DNA of 64,000 bases from Denitratisoma oestradiolicum. GTDB taxonomy: Bacteria; Pseudomonadota; Gammaproteobacteria; Burkholderiales; Rhodocyclaceae. The notes below the pieces were generated by a model that did not search any database, was not told the origin of the DNA, and was given only the letters and a program-made list of their open reading frames with translations. The position numbers were made by a program, and so were the translations under genes. How positions within the stretch are numbered: position 1 is the first letter of the stretch; each line of letters opens with the position of its first letter. Of the stretch, positions 46,440-55,146 are shown piece by piece. Location of the stretch: contig NZ_LR778301.1 in NCBI RefSeq assembly GCF_902813185.1, forward strand, positions 3,011,001-3,075,000, in the 5' to 3' direction.

Positions 46440-47555
46440 TCAGTCTTCCACCTGGATCGCCACCCGGGCCGCCAGGGCGCAGAGCAGCTCGTAGCTGATG
46501 GTGCCGGCGGCAGCGGCCACCTCTTCCACCGGCAGGTGTCCGGCGGGGCCGACGCCCCAGAGGGTCGCGGGGCTGCCAACCTGGGCGGCGGGAATGTCGC
46601 TGAGATCCACGCAGATCTTGTCCATGGACACCCGCCCCACCAGCGGCACGCGCCGGCCGGACACCATCACCGGGGTACCTGTGGGGGCATGGCGGGGATA
46701 GCCGTCGCCATAGCCGCCGGCAATGATGCCGATACGCATGGGGCCGGAGGCGACGAAGGTGCTACCGTAGCCCACGGTGTCACCGGGGGCCAGCTCCCGA
46801 ACGGCCAGGACCTGGCTTTCCAGATTCATGACCGGCCTCAGGCCCAGGGCCTCGGCGCTATGGATGGCGGGGCAAGGCGAGCAGCCGTAAAGCATGATGC
46901 CGGGACGAGCCCAGTCACCGGCCCCGCCCCGTGCCCCCGGAAAGCGCACCAGGGCCGCCGAGTTGGCCAGGCAGATCGGCAGGCCGGCTGCTGCCCCGTC
47001 CCGGAAATCCGCCAGACAGGCCATCTGCCGGGTGATGCCGGCAGGTTCATCGGCGTCGGCGAAATGGGTCATCAGGGTGATGCCGGCCACCCGGGGCGAG
47101 GCCTGAAGCCAGGCCAGGGCCTGACGGAAGTCAGCCTGGTCAAGGCCCAGGCGGTTCATGCCGGTGTTGAGCTTGAGGTACACCGGCAGGGCCTCGGCCA
47201 GGCCATCGAGCATTGGGGAATCCACCAGCCAGCGCACCTGGGCCAGACTGTGGAGTACCGGCGTCAGGCGGTGCCGGGCGAAGCGGGGCAACTCGTCCTC
47301 GCTGTAGAAGCCTTCCATCATCAGCAGGGGCTGGCGGAGGCCGGCCTCCCGCAGGGCCTCGGCGCTCTCCAGTTCCAGCAGGGCGAAGCCGTCGGCCAGG
47401 TTGGACAGGGCATGGGCTACCCGGAACAGGCCATGGCCGTAGCCATTGGCCTTGACCACGCACCAGAGGGCCGTGGCGCCGCCGTACTGGCGGGCGACAG
47501 AATAATTGTGGCGGAGCGCCGCCAGGTCGATACGGGCGCGTAGGGGACGGGTCAT
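46440..47555 (-). CDS. alr: Alanine racemase
   Basis: PLP enzyme that makes D-alanine for peptidoglycan. 371 residues. The PLP lysine motif is WCVVKANGYGHG (about residues 31-42), and the C-terminal domain has VGYGSTFVA with the catalytic tyrosine and RVSMDKICVDLSDI. Start ATG 47555 gives MTRPLRARIDLAALRHNYSV; the longer frame adds an unlikely leader from the repeat region. Followed directly by radA. Confidence 0.97.
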   Translation of the reverse strand: MTRPLRARIDLAALRHNYSVARQYGGATALWCVVKANGYGHGLFRVAHALSNLADGFALLELESAEALREAGLRQPLLMMEGFYSEDELPRFARHRLTPVLHSLAQVRWLVDSPMLDGLAEALPVYLKLNTGMNRLGLDQADFRQALAWLQASPRVAGITLMTHFADADEPAGITRQMACLADFRDGAAAGLPICLANSAALVRFPGARGGAGDWARPGIMLYGCSPCPAIHSAEALGLRPVMNLESQVLAVRELAPGDTVGYGSTFVASGPMRIGIIAGGYGDGYPRHAPTGTPVMVSGRRVPLVGRVSMDKICVDLSDIPAAQVGSPATLWGVGPAGHLPVEEVAAAAGTISYELLCALAARVAIQVED

Positions 47556-47572
47556 GCTCAATAGGGAATCAG

Positions 47573-47690
47573 GGAAACACGGATTTATTTGTCGCCCAGG
47601 CAAAAGCCGGGGTCCAGTGCTTTGATTTTCCTGGATTCCGGCTTTCGCCGGAATGACGAAATTGAATTAGTCAGCGTTTCCATAAGGGAA
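47573..47690 (+). repeat. Dispersed REP-like element, family 1, copy D
   Basis: Left end GGAAACACGGATTTATTTGTC, right end GAATTAGTCAGCGTTTCC, inverted to each other. Inside are an imperfect AAAGCCGGGGTCCAGTGCTT and the palindrome ATTCCGGCTTTCGCCGGAAT, as in copy B (both carry GTCCAGTGC and TTCCTGGATTCCGG). GGGAATC occurs just outside both ends. Confidence 0.78.
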
Positions 47691-47806
47691 TCGGTTCGGT
47701 CAGCAAGGTCGAAGTTTCTCATATCGGCCGGCCGACGTTTTCCCGATGGGAATCAAGGAAGCCGTAAACGCTTTCGTGATATAAACCCGGCTCTTCGAGC
47801 TTGCCC

Positions 47807-49060
47807 ATGACTCTCGGCTTCTACATCATCATGGCGGCGCAGTTTTTTTCCGCGCTCGCCGACAATGCCCTCCTGATCGCCGCCATCGCCCTCCTTCGGG
47901 ACATGCATGCCCCGGCGGGGTATGAGCCATTGCTGAAGACCTTCTTCACCCTGTCCTATGTGGTCCTGGCCGCCTTCGTCGGCGCCTTCGCGGACTCCAT
48001 GCCCAAGTGGCGGGTGATGTTCATCAGCAACGGCATCAAGGTCCTGGGCTGCGGCCTGATGTTCTTCGACGTTCACCCCCTGCTGGCCTACGCCGTGGTG
48101 GGCCTGGGGGCGGCGGCCTATTCACCGGCCAAGTACGGCATCCTCACCGAATACCTGCCCCATCGTCTGCTGGTGGTGGCCAATGGCTGGATCGAGGGTC
48201 TGACGGTGATCGCCATCATCCTCGGCACCATGTTGGGGGGAGCGCTGATCAAGCCCGAGTTCGCCCATGCCCTACTGTCCTTCGATCTGCCCCTGATCGA
48301 CACGGGCATCGATACCGTGGGTGAAATGGCCCTGACCGTGGTGGCCGTCCTCTATCTGATGGCGGCCCTGTTCAACCTGTACATCCCGGACACCGCAGTG
48401 GACCACAAACCCCTGCGGAAAAACCCCCTCTACCTGATCCATGAATTCAACCACTGCCTGCGCCTGCTCTGGCGCGACCGGTTGGGACAGATTTCCCTGG
48501 CGGTGACCACCCTGTTCTGGGGGGCCGGCGCCACCCTCCAGTTCATCGTGATCGAGTGGGCCAAGACCGCCATGGGCATGGACCTGTCCCGGGCCAGCAT
48601 GTTGCAGGGCGTCGTCGCCGTGGGAGTGGCCCTGGGTGCGGTGCTGGCAGCCCGACTGATCAGCCTGCGTCAGTCGGTCAAGGTCACGCCCCTGGGCATC
48701 GCCATGGGACTGGTGGTGCTGGGCATGGTCTTCGTTCGCGACTACAACCTCGCAGTGGGGCTGCTGGTGCTGATCGGAATTCTCTCGGGTCTGTTCGTGG
48801 TGCCCATGAACGCACTGCTCCAGCATCGTGGCCATGTGCTGATGGGGGCCGGCCATTCCATCGCAGTGCAGAACTTCAACGAGAACCTGTCCATCCTGAT
48901 CATGACCAGCGTCTATTCGATGCTGCTCTGGGCGGGCCTGTCGATCTACTGGATCATCGCCCTGTTCAGCCTCTGCGTGGCCGGCGCCATGCTGCTGGTG
49001 CAACTGCGCCAACTGGCCAATCAGCGCCAGCACGACGACCTGACGCACCTGGACGGTTAA
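47807..49060 (+). CDS. lplT: Lysophospholipid transporter LplT-like (MFS)
   Basis: 417 residues with about 12 spans. The start MTLGFYIIMAAQFFSALADNALLIAAIALL and the segments GAAAYSPAKYGILTEYLPHR and LQHRGHVLMGAGHSIAVQNF match LplT, which flips lysophosphatidylethanolamine to the inner leaflet. In E. coli its partner is the Aas acyltransferase, absent here. Start ATG 47807; TTG 47801 is possible. Its stop lies in the end of a family 2 repeat. Confidence 0.93.
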   Translation: MTLGFYIIMAAQFFSALADNALLIAAIALLRDMHAPAGYEPLLKTFFTLSYVVLAAFVGAFADSMPKWRVMFISNGIKVLGCGLMFFDVHPLLAYAVVGLGAAAYSPAKYGILTEYLPHRLLVVANGWIEGLTVIAIILGTMLGGALIKPEFAHALLSFDLPLIDTGIDTVGEMALTVVAVLYLMAALFNLYIPDTAVDHKPLRKNPLYLIHEFNHCLRLLWRDRLGQISLAVTTLFWGAGATLQFIVIEWAKTAMGMDLSRASMLQGVVAVGVALGAVLAARLISLRQSVKVTPLGIAMGLVVLGMVFVRDYNLAVGLLVLIGILSGLFVVPMNALLQHRGHVLMGAGHSIAVQNFNENLSILIMTSVYSMLLWAGLSIYWIIALFSLCVAGAMLLVQLRQLANQRQHDDLTHLDG

Positions 49061-49161
49061 CGTAAAAAACAGCAACGGAACCGATTGTAACCATCGAGCG
49101 CAGCGAGCCGATGAATAGCCCCGCCCCGGGGCGGGGATGGGGCTGGCGACCATGCGCGTCA
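49059..49161 (-). repeat. Dispersed intergenic repeat, family 2, copy d (reverse)
   Basis: Minus-strand reading: TGACGCGCATGGTCGCCAGC, then CCCATCCCCGCCCCGGGGCG, the core CATCGGCTCGCTGCGCTCGA, TGGTTACAATCGGTTCCGTT and GCTGTTTTTTACGTTAAC. It fills exactly the space between two convergent stop codons (TAA at 49058-49060 and TGA at 49159-49161), each of which lies at an end of the repeat. Confidence 0.85.
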
Positions 49162-49656
49162 AAGCATCAGGGGCCGATCCGGCAGTTCGTTGCTGTCGGC
49201 GCCGCTGCTGGGGAAATGGCTGATCAGCAGATGGGCAGCCTGGGCCACGGCTTCCAGGGCGCCGCGATGGAAGTCTCTGTCCCTGAACGCCAGTTCCATG
49301 CCCCGGCAGATGCTGTCCCATTCCTCCTGGGGCACCAGATTGTTGATACCCCGGTCAGCAAGGATTTCCACCCGCCGATCCACCAGTTGCACATAGATCA
49401 GGACGCCGCTGTTTTCCTCCGTGTCCCAGATGCGCAGGCGGGAAAACAGCTCCGTCGCCCGCTGCCGGGCCGACTCGTCCCGCCAGAGCAAGGCCAGGGG
49501 CAGCGGCCCTTCCACCACGAAGCGCAGTTCGCCCCGATGGCCGGTCTCGGCCGCCTTGACCGCCGATTCGATGGCGTCCAGGATGGCGCGGTCGAAGGGC
49601 CGCCGCGCCCACCAGGCCGGCATCAGCAAATGCTTGAGCAGACGTCGCAGTTTCAT
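49159..49656 (-). CDS. TPM-domain protein (short form)
   Basis: 165 residues. TPM fold features: FDRAILDAIESAVKAAETGHRGELRFVVE, FSRLRIWDTEENSGVLIYVQ and VEILADRGINNLVPQEEWD. TPM proteins include photosystem repair phosphatases and bacterial proteins of unknown role. Start ATG 49656 gives a basic amphipathic N-terminus (KLRRLLKHLLMPAWWARRPF). One nt after the stop of the longer TPM gene, hence one operon with lemA. The last stop base triplet is part of a repeat. Confidence 0.88.
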   Translation of the reverse strand: MKLRRLLKHLLMPAWWARRPFDRAILDAIESAVKAAETGHRGELRFVVEGPLPLALLWRDESARQRATELFSRLRIWDTEENSGVLIYVQLVDRRVEILADRGINNLVPQEEWDSICRGMELAFRDRDFHRGALEAVAQAAHLLISHFPSSGADSNELPDRPLML

Positions 49657-49657
49657 C

Positions 49658-50500
49658 TCACCAATTCCCCGAGGCGCCGCCGCCGCCAAATCCACCACCG
49701 CCGCCGCTGAATCCGCCGCCCCCGCCCCCGCGGCCGCCCCGCCCCGACAGAGCACCCAGAGCGATGTTGAGGCCGAAGAGGGCGAGGAACAGGCCGGCCC
49801 CGGCGCCGATCAGCACCCCCACCAGGGAGGTCGAATAAAGCCAGCCCACCACGCCGCCGGCACCCGCCACCAAGGAGGAGCCGATCAGGTTGCCCAGCAC
49901 CATGCGCAGCAGGGCGCCGCCGATCGCAGCCACGGCCAGCAGGACAAGAAAAGTGTTTTCACCCATTCCATTGGGATCGAGTACGGCCTCCTGGCCGCCC
50001 TGGGCTGCGGGCAGGGGCTCCCCCTCGATTACCGCGCCGACCGCGGCCACGGCAACCTCGATGCCGCCGAAATAGTCGCCCTGCTTGAAACGGGGCACCA
50101 GGGCTTCGCTGATGATGCGCTTGGCCGTGGCGTCGTTGAGGGCACCCTCCAGCCCGTAACCCACCTCCAGCCGTACCCGCCGGTCCTCCTTGGCGACGAT
50201 CAGGATCACGCCGTCGTCCACGCCCTTGCGCCCCAGCTTCCAGGACTCAGCCAGGCGGATGCCGAACTGTTCGATGGTCTCGGGCTGGGTACTGGGCAGC
50301 AGCAGCACCCCCACCTGGGCGCCCTTGGCCTGCTCGATGGCCGTCAGGGCGGACTCCAGGGAAGCCCGCTGGGGCGGCGTCAATGTGCCGGTCAGGTCCG
50401 TCACCCGAGCCTGGAGCGGCGGCACAGCCACCAGCGCGTCCCCTCCCCAGCACGGGGGGGCGAACAGCAGCCAGCCGACGGCCAGCAAACGGGACAGCAT
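49658..50500 (-). CDS. TPM-domain membrane protein with Gly-rich tail (YgcG type)
   Basis: 280 residues. Signal peptide, then a TPM domain (VTDLTGTLTPPQRASLESAL, GVDDGVILIVAKEDRRVRLE, GDYFGGIEVAVAAVGAVIEG), three spans, and a glycine-rich tail (GRGGRGGGGGGFSGGGGG) ending ASGNW. Tail and order match the YgcG group that occurs with LemA. Ends 1 nt before the short TPM gene and starts 6 nt after lemA. Biochemical role unknown. Confidence 0.92.
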   Translation of the reverse strand: MLSRLLAVGWLLFAPPCWGGDALVAVPPLQARVTDLTGTLTPPQRASLESALTAIEQAKGAQVGVLLLPSTQPETIEQFGIRLAESWKLGRKGVDDGVILIVAKEDRRVRLEVGYGLEGALNDATAKRIISEALVPRFKQGDYFGGIEVAVAAVGAVIEGEPLPAAQGGQEAVLDPNGMGENTFLVLLAVAAIGGALLRMVLGNLIGSSLVAGAGGVVGWLYSTSLVGVLIGAGAGLFLALFGLNIALGALSGRGGRGGGGGGFSGGGGGFGGGGASGNW

Positions 50501-50506
50501 GAGGCC

Positions 50507-51112
50507 TTACTTGGCCGCCGGCGCCGTATCGAACTTGATGGGGGGCGGTGCCGCCATGGCCTTCTCGTCTTCCACGGCGAAGTTGGCCTTGGGCTTCCAG
50601 CCCATGACCATGGCCGTCAGGTTGTTGGGGAAGGTCCGCACCGAAATGTTGTAGTCCCGCACCGAGGCGATGTAGCGATTGCGGGCCACGGTGATGCGGT
50701 TCTCGGTGCCTTCCACCTGGGCCTGAAGATCGCGGAAATTGGCGTCGGCCTTCAACTGGGGATAGTTCTCCGCCACCACCAGCAGTCGGGACAGGGCGCC
50801 CCCCAGATCGCTCTGGGCCTGCTGGAATTTGGCGAAGGCGGCGGGATCATTGACCAGCTCCGGCGTGGCCTTGAGGCCCGCCACATTGGCCCGGGCCTCG
50901 GTCACCCGGGTCAGCACCTCCTTCTCGTGGGAGGCATAGCCCTGCACCACCGAGACCAGGTTGGGAATCAGGTCGGCCCGGCGCTTGTACTGGTTGAGCA
51001 CTTCGGACCAGGAGGCATTCACCGATTCATCGTTGATCTGGATCTGGTTATAGCCACAGCCGGACAACAGGGCGGCAACCAGGGACAGCAGGGCAAGCAA
51101 ACGGAAACCCAT
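50507..51112 (-). CDS. lemA: LemA family lipoprotein
   Basis: 201 residues. Lipoprotein signal peptide with lipobox LLSGC (cysteine at about residue 19), then the LemA segments NASWSEVLNQYKRRADLIPN, LVSVVQGYASHEKEVLTRVT and NRYIASVRDYNISVRTFPNN. LemA proteins form anchored helical bundles and are usually coded with TPM proteins as here. Start ATG 51112; the longer frame upstream adds no signal peptide. Function unknown; some homologues are linked to envelope stress. Confidence 0.95.
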   Translation of the reverse strand: MGFRLLALLSLVAALLSGCGYNQIQINDESVNASWSEVLNQYKRRADLIPNLVSVVQGYASHEKEVLTRVTEARANVAGLKATPELVNDPAAFAKFQQAQSDLGGALSRLLVVAENYPQLKADANFRDLQAQVEGTENRITVARNRYIASVRDYNISVRTFPNNLTAMVMGWKPKANFAVEDEKAMAAPPPIKFDTAPAAK

Positions 51113-51306
51113 GGATTCATCCTCCGAAAAAAACAGTCCAAACGCCAAAGGGATATGGGGCCGGCGCAGGGTAACACAAGGGTCCGGTCGCAAGGTCCCC
51201 TGCCCAGGGGCATGGGCCGGGGTCTTTCCGGGTTGCGCACTTGACATGCCATTTCCTGCCCGGTAGCCTATTCCAGACTAGGTATTCTGTAACTAATGAG
51301 GGCGCA
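51113..51306. promoter_or_regulatory. Divergent region between lemA and a TetR regulator gene
   Basis: 194 nt. The right part carries ATTCCAGACTAGGTATTCTG and TAACTAATGAGGGCGCAATG just before the regulator start; TAGGTA-like and TAACTA elements could be promoter parts, but spacing is not good enough for a firm call. A regulator gene with an outward-facing start often controls itself from such a region. Confidence 0.35.
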
Positions 51307-51921
51307 ATGGGCAGGCCGGCAAAGTATGACGAGGACACCGTGGTGGCATCCGCCATGGACCAGTTCTGGGCGGCGGGTTTCAATGGTTCCAGCGTCGATG
51401 CCCTGGTGGAGGGTACCGGCCTCAACAAGCACAGCCTGTATCAGGCCTTCGGTGGCAAGGATGGCTTGTTTCTGAGGGTTTTGCGGGAATACCTGGATAT
51501 CCATAGCGCCGCTTCCCTCGCTGTCTTTTCCCGCAAGCGCGGCTACGAGGCCCTGGCGGGGTATTTCCAGGGGGTGCTGAAAAAGTTCGATCCACGGGGC
51601 TGCCTGGTGGTCAATACGGCGGTGGAACTTGGCAATACCGACCCGGAATGCCAGCGTCTGATGGGCGGCTACTACAGCCAACTGGCCGGATGCTTCGCCC
51701 AGGCCATCAAGGAGGGGCAGGAGGACGGCAGCATCCGCGGTGATATCCATCCCCAGGACACGGCCCAGTGGCTGCTGCACGCAGTACAGGGGCTCGCCGT
51801 GAATGCACGACTAGGGGCCACGCAACGGCCCACCGCCAGATCCATATTGGCACTGCTTGCCAATTCCAGCGCGACCGCGCCTGACGCGCATGGTCACCAG
51901 CACCACCCCCGAGGATGCTAA
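51307..51921 (+). CDS. TetR-family regulator whose C-terminus is encoded by a repeat
   Basis: 204 residues. The N-terminal helix-turn-helix MGRPAKYDEDTVVASAMDQF, FNGSSVDALVEGTGLNKHSL, YQAFGGKDGLF is typical of the TetR group that includes AcrR/YxaF-like regulators. The last roughly 13 residues (about DAHGHQHHPRGC) come from the first bases of a family 2 repeat (51882 on); the repeat's own TGA is in another frame, so the protein runs on. The gene at 52059 lies downstream and may be controlled by it. Confidence 0.9.
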   Translation: MGRPAKYDEDTVVASAMDQFWAAGFNGSSVDALVEGTGLNKHSLYQAFGGKDGLFLRVLREYLDIHSAASLAVFSRKRGYEALAGYFQGVLKKFDPRGCLVVNTAVELGNTDPECQRLMGGYYSQLAGCFAQAIKEGQEDGSIRGDIHPQDTAQWLLHAVQGLAVNARLGATQRPTARSILALLANSSATAPDAHGHQHHPRGC

Positions 51922-52042
51922 TGCGCAAAGGCCAATTGAACGCCCCCCACCCCCATCCCCGCCCCGGGGCGGGGCTACCCATCGGCTCGCTGCGCTCGAC
52001 AGTTACACTCGGCTCCGTTGATGCTTTTTCATTACGTTAAAC
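51882..52042 (+). repeat. Dispersed intergenic repeat, family 2, copy b
   Basis: Starts TGACGCGCATGGTCACCAGC, then ACCACCCCCGAGGATGCTAA, TGCGCAAAGGCCAATTGAAC, the palindromic CCCCGCCCCGGGGCGGGGC, the core CATCGGCTCGCTGCGCTCGA and a tail with CTCGGCTCCGTTGATGCTTT and ACGTTAAACC. It covers the end of the TetR gene and reaches to the ribosome site of the next gene. Confidence 0.85.
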
Positions 52043-52058
52043 CAAGGAGGAACAGACA

Positions 52059-52526
52059 GTGATCAGCAATACCCTCAACACCAAAACACTGGGCACGGCA
52101 TTGCGGCAGGGCGGTGCCCTGACCGCTGGCTACGACAAGATATGGAGCACGATCTGGCAGCACCAGACCCATGTTCCAGTGGCCCTGTTGGAGCTGTGCC
52201 GCCTACGTCTGGCACAGTTCCACGATGCAAAGTCGGAGCTTGCCCTGCGCTACGCCCCCGGCCTCGACGCCGGCAAGATCGAGTCGCTGCTGAGGGGCGA
52301 CTACGTCAAGGATGCCCGCTTCAGCGCCGCCGAACTGGCCGCTCTCGACTTCACGGAGATTTACGCCCAGGACCCGATGGCGATCAGCGATGAACAGGCG
52401 GCCAGCGTCAAGCAGCATCTGGGTGAAGCCGGCCTGGTCTGCCTGATTGAATCCCTCGGCTTCATCGAGGGTCGCATCCGTCTGGCCCTGATGTTCAGCG
52501 CCCTGCAAGCCACCCCCAAGCATTGA
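52059..52526 (+). CDS. Carboxymuconolactone decarboxylase-like protein lacking CxxC
   Basis: 155 residues, GTG start with AGGAGG nine nt upstream. CMD/AhpD fold segments: VALLELCRLRLAQFHDAKSE and VCLIESLGFIEGRIRLALM. In redox-active relatives the first segment contains CxxC; here it reads HDAKS, so no dithiol is present. Followed 13 nt later by a second CMD protein that does have CxxC; a mixed complex is conceivable. The function is not known. Confidence 0.82.
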   Translation: MISNTLNTKTLGTALRQGGALTAGYDKIWSTIWQHQTHVPVALLELCRLRLAQFHDAKSELALRYAPGLDAGKIESLLRGDYVKDARFSAAELAALDFTEIYAQDPMAISDEQAASVKQHLGEAGLVCLIESLGFIEGRIRLALMFSALQATPKH

Positions 52527-52539
52527 GCGGAGGAACACC

Positions 52540-53070
52540 ATGAACAATCCCCAAGCGCGTGTCGGCAAACCGAGTACCAGCACCGGACACGTGATCCGCG
52601 ATAGCAGCCTCGGCCTGGCCACCCAGACCGTGGATGCAATCATCGAAATGAACAATCTGATTTGGGGCAAAAACAGCGTACGCATGGCTCTGCTGGAGAT
52701 GCTGCGACTGCGCAACGCCCGCACGGTCAATTGCGTGTTCTGCAAGAGCGTGCGCTACGACGTTGCCCGCAAGGACGGCCTGACCGAGGACAAGGTCGCC
52801 CACATCAACGACGACTTCGATTCCAGCGATTTGTCCGAGATCGAAAAGCTCACCCTGGCCTTTGCCGACGTATACCTGCGGACGCCAGATAGCTTCGACC
52901 CGGCCCTGATCGCCAGGCTGCGCCAGCACTTCAGCGAGGAGCAGATCTGCCACATGGCGATCTCGATCGCCACCTTCAACGCCACATCCAAGTGCGCCGT
53001 GAGCCTGGGCGGCATGCCCGAGAGCCTGCCGGTGATGGAGGTGGAAATGAAAATAGCCGACGTCCAATGA
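52540..53070 (+). CDS. AhpD-like/carboxymuconolactone decarboxylase family protein with CxxC
   Basis: 176 residues. The AhpD-type segment MLRLRNARTVNCVFCKSVRYD contains the redox CxxC (CVFC), followed by ALIARLRQHFSEEQICHMAISI. Such proteins reduce peroxides or disulfides, or act as decarboxylases. GGAGG lies before the ATG at 52540. Cotranscribed with the CxxC-free relative upstream, both downstream of a TetR regulator. Confidence 0.87.
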   Translation: MNNPQARVGKPSTSTGHVIRDSSLGLATQTVDAIIEMNNLIWGKNSVRMALLEMLRLRNARTVNCVFCKSVRYDVARKDGLTEDKVAHINDDFDSSDLSEIEKLTLAFADVYLRTPDSFDPALIARLRQHFSEEQICHMAISIATFNATSKCAVSLGGMPESLPVMEVEMKIADVQ

Positions 53071-53091
53071 GGTCAGACGCTTCCCTCTCCG

Positions 53092-54360
53092 CTATTTCAC
53101 CTCGGCCCTGACGGGAAAGCGCTCGAAATAAAAACGGAAACGCTCCCGCAATCTCTCCGGAGCGACGCCGAAATCCCGCTCCAGGTTGTAGATCACCTTG
53201 CCTTCCTTGCCCCGGGGATGATCGGCGATGTAGCGGTCCAGGCGCCCTCGGGCGCCGGGCGTCAACTCCATGCCAGCCTTGGCGTAGACCTGGGCCACGG
53301 TGCCCATTTCATCGGCCATGAAGGTGTGGAAATAGGAATCGAAGCTGTGGGCAGGCGCCAGCAGTTCACGGTCCCGCACACAGGCGCGCAGCAGGTGTTC
53401 GATCCGGTCCGTCCAGTAGTGGATCAGGGCCTCGGTGGCGACGTGGCGGCGGTTGATGCGCTGGCTGTAGGCCTGCATGGTGACGGACGACTGAATCACC
53501 GCCACCGGGTCCCGGTGAGTGATGACCACCGTGGCATCCGGGAAAACCTTCTTCAGCACCGGTAGCTGCTCCATGTGCTGGGGACATTTCAGCACCCAGC
53601 GCTTGTCGGGCTGCCCTGCCTGGCTCCGCTGCCACTGGAGCAGCTTGAGCACGTTCTTCATGTATTCGTAATGGGGCGTCTGGTCATGGGCGTAGTAGTG
53701 GTCGCGCCAGCGGGGCGAGAGGGTCAGCCACTCGAAATTGTAGGAGGCGAAGTCTGGCCCCATCAGCTCCAGTTCTTCGTGGATGTGCTCCGGCTCCATG
53801 GGATGCATGGCGGCGATCAAGGGCGTGGTTGCCTTCATGCCTTCCCAGGCGGCGGCGCAGCGCTGATAACGGGGGTCTGTGCCGTCGGGCAACAGGCCTT
53901 CACCCGGCAGGGGCACCGGCTCGTAGGATTCCCAGAGAGGCAGGGAATGGAAACGGTCATCGGCTGCCAGCAGGTTGACCAGATGGGTCGTGCCGGAACG
54001 AGGCAGACCCAGCACAATGACTGGCGCCTCGATTTTCTGGTCCAGGATCTCGGGGTGCCGCTTCAGGGTATCGTGGATCAACAGCCGGTTGCTGGCATAG
54101 CGCACCAGATAGCTCCGCAGGGTGTTGCGGGCCAAGGGGGTGATTTCGGGGTCCCCGTCCCATTCTTCCCGCAGCACCCGGAGCCGTTCGCGGAAATCGT
54201 CGGCACCGAAATCGTTCAGCCCGGTGCGTTCCCGGGCCGCCTGGAGGATGGACTCCTCGCTGAAATCAGTAGTCAGGCTCTCCCCCCAGGTCAGTGCATC
54301 CTTTTGAACCTGGGAAAGTTGAGGAGCGGCCAGATCGTCGATACGGATTTCGTTGCTCAT
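53092..54360 (-). CDS. Sulfotransferase family protein
   Basis: 422 residues, soluble. The PAPS phosphate-binding loop is VIVLGLPRSGTTHLVNLLAA (about 114-133), and the 3'-phosphate site is in VVITHRDPVAVIQSSVTMQA. C-terminal RGKEGKVIYNLERDFGV region is typical of bacterial sulfotransferase-3-type proteins. It would move sulfate from PAPS to a hydroxyl. Start at ATG 54360 rather than the in-frame ATG at 54414. Its 21-nt gap to the CMD genes is convergent. Substrate unknown; a hydrophobic alcohol is a guess from context. Confidence 0.88.
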   Translation of the reverse strand: MSNEIRIDDLAAPQLSQVQKDALTWGESLTTDFSEESILQAARERTGLNDFGADDFRERLRVLREEWDGDPEITPLARNTLRSYLVRYASNRLLIHDTLKRHPEILDQKIEAPVIVLGLPRSGTTHLVNLLAADDRFHSLPLWESYEPVPLPGEGLLPDGTDPRYQRCAAAWEGMKATTPLIAAMHPMEPEHIHEELELMGPDFASYNFEWLTLSPRWRDHYYAHDQTPHYEYMKNVLKLLQWQRSQAGQPDKRWVLKCPQHMEQLPVLKKVFPDATVVITHRDPVAVIQSSVTMQAYSQRINRRHVATEALIHYWTDRIEHLLRACVRDRELLAPAHSFDSYFHTFMADEMGTVAQVYAKAGMELTPGARGRLDRYIADHPRGKEGKVIYNLERDFGVAPERLRERFRFYFERFPVRAEVK

Positions 54361-54442
54361 GATGAATTTTCGATGGCAATTTTGAAAGCGCGAAAACCAG
54401 ACATCACAAATCATCCCCGGCTTCGGGTGCGATGATCATGTC

Positions 54443-55144
54443 CTATTTCTGGTCAACCGATGCCGACACCGGTGTGGACAGCAAGGCCACGATGGCATCC
54501 TCCAGGGTCTGTACGAAAAGCCCGGTATCCATGACAGCCTGGGGATGATCAACAGCATCCAGCATCCGGGAATGATCGGCCAGGCCATGGAACAACAGCA
54601 CTGCCGCCAACAGAGTGCGTTGTTGCAGGATCGGTTCGGGAAGCTGGTATTCAGCCAGGGCATCCAGGAGCGTCCGGGTGAGGCGGTCCGCGAGGGGCAG
54701 CTTCAGGGGGGAGGCTGCGAGATGCTGCGTCCCCAGGGTGTGCACCGCAACCAGTTGGGCATTGATGCGTATGAAGTCACGTCCACCATCGGCATCAAGC
54801 AACTTCTCCGCTACCGGGTAGATGAAGGCCTTGACCACATCCCGCAGACCCCGGCGCCCCATCTGCTCCAGCTGGTCCAACAGACTGTGGCGACGGGCAG
54901 CGATGCCCGGCACATGCTTGTCGATGATGGCCTGGAGCAGGCCTTCCTTGTTGCCGAAGTGGTACTGGCATACCGCGGCGTTGCGCTGCCCGGCGGCCTT
55001 GCCGATTTCATTCAGGGTCACCCCATCCACGCCCCGCTCGGCGAACAGTCGCTCGGCCACGGCGATCAGCTTGGCCCGGGTGGCGGCGCTACGGGGTGTG
55101 AGCCGCTCCTGGGGGTTGGCATCGAAGGACATCACCTGGGCCAT
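54443..55144 (-). CDS. TetR-family transcriptional regulator
   Basis: 233 residues. DNA-binding half: RSAATRAKLIAVAERLFAER, GVTLNEIGKAAGQRNAAVCQ and YHFGNKEGLLQAII. The C-terminal effector domain is not recognisable. It starts 2 nt after the stop of the SDR gene and so is probably the last gene of the SDR/hydrolase operon, which it may regulate. Confidence 0.92.
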   Translation of the reverse strand: MAQVMSFDANPQERLTPRSAATRAKLIAVAERLFAERGVDGVTLNEIGKAAGQRNAAVCQYHFGNKEGLLQAIIDKHVPGIAARRHSLLDQLEQMGRRGLRDVVKAFIYPVAEKLLDADGGRDFIRINAQLVAVHTLGTQHLAASPLKLPLADRLTRTLLDALAEYQLPEPILQQRTLLAAVLLFHGLADHSRMLDAVDHPQAVMDTGLFVQTLEDAIVALLSTPVSASVDQK

Positions 55145-55146
55145 GG

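Noticed and set aside
47564..47692. GGGAATC at both sides of repeat copy D as a target-site duplication
   Set aside because: Not seen at the other copies, and CATAA beside it recurs at copy C, so part of it may belong to the element.
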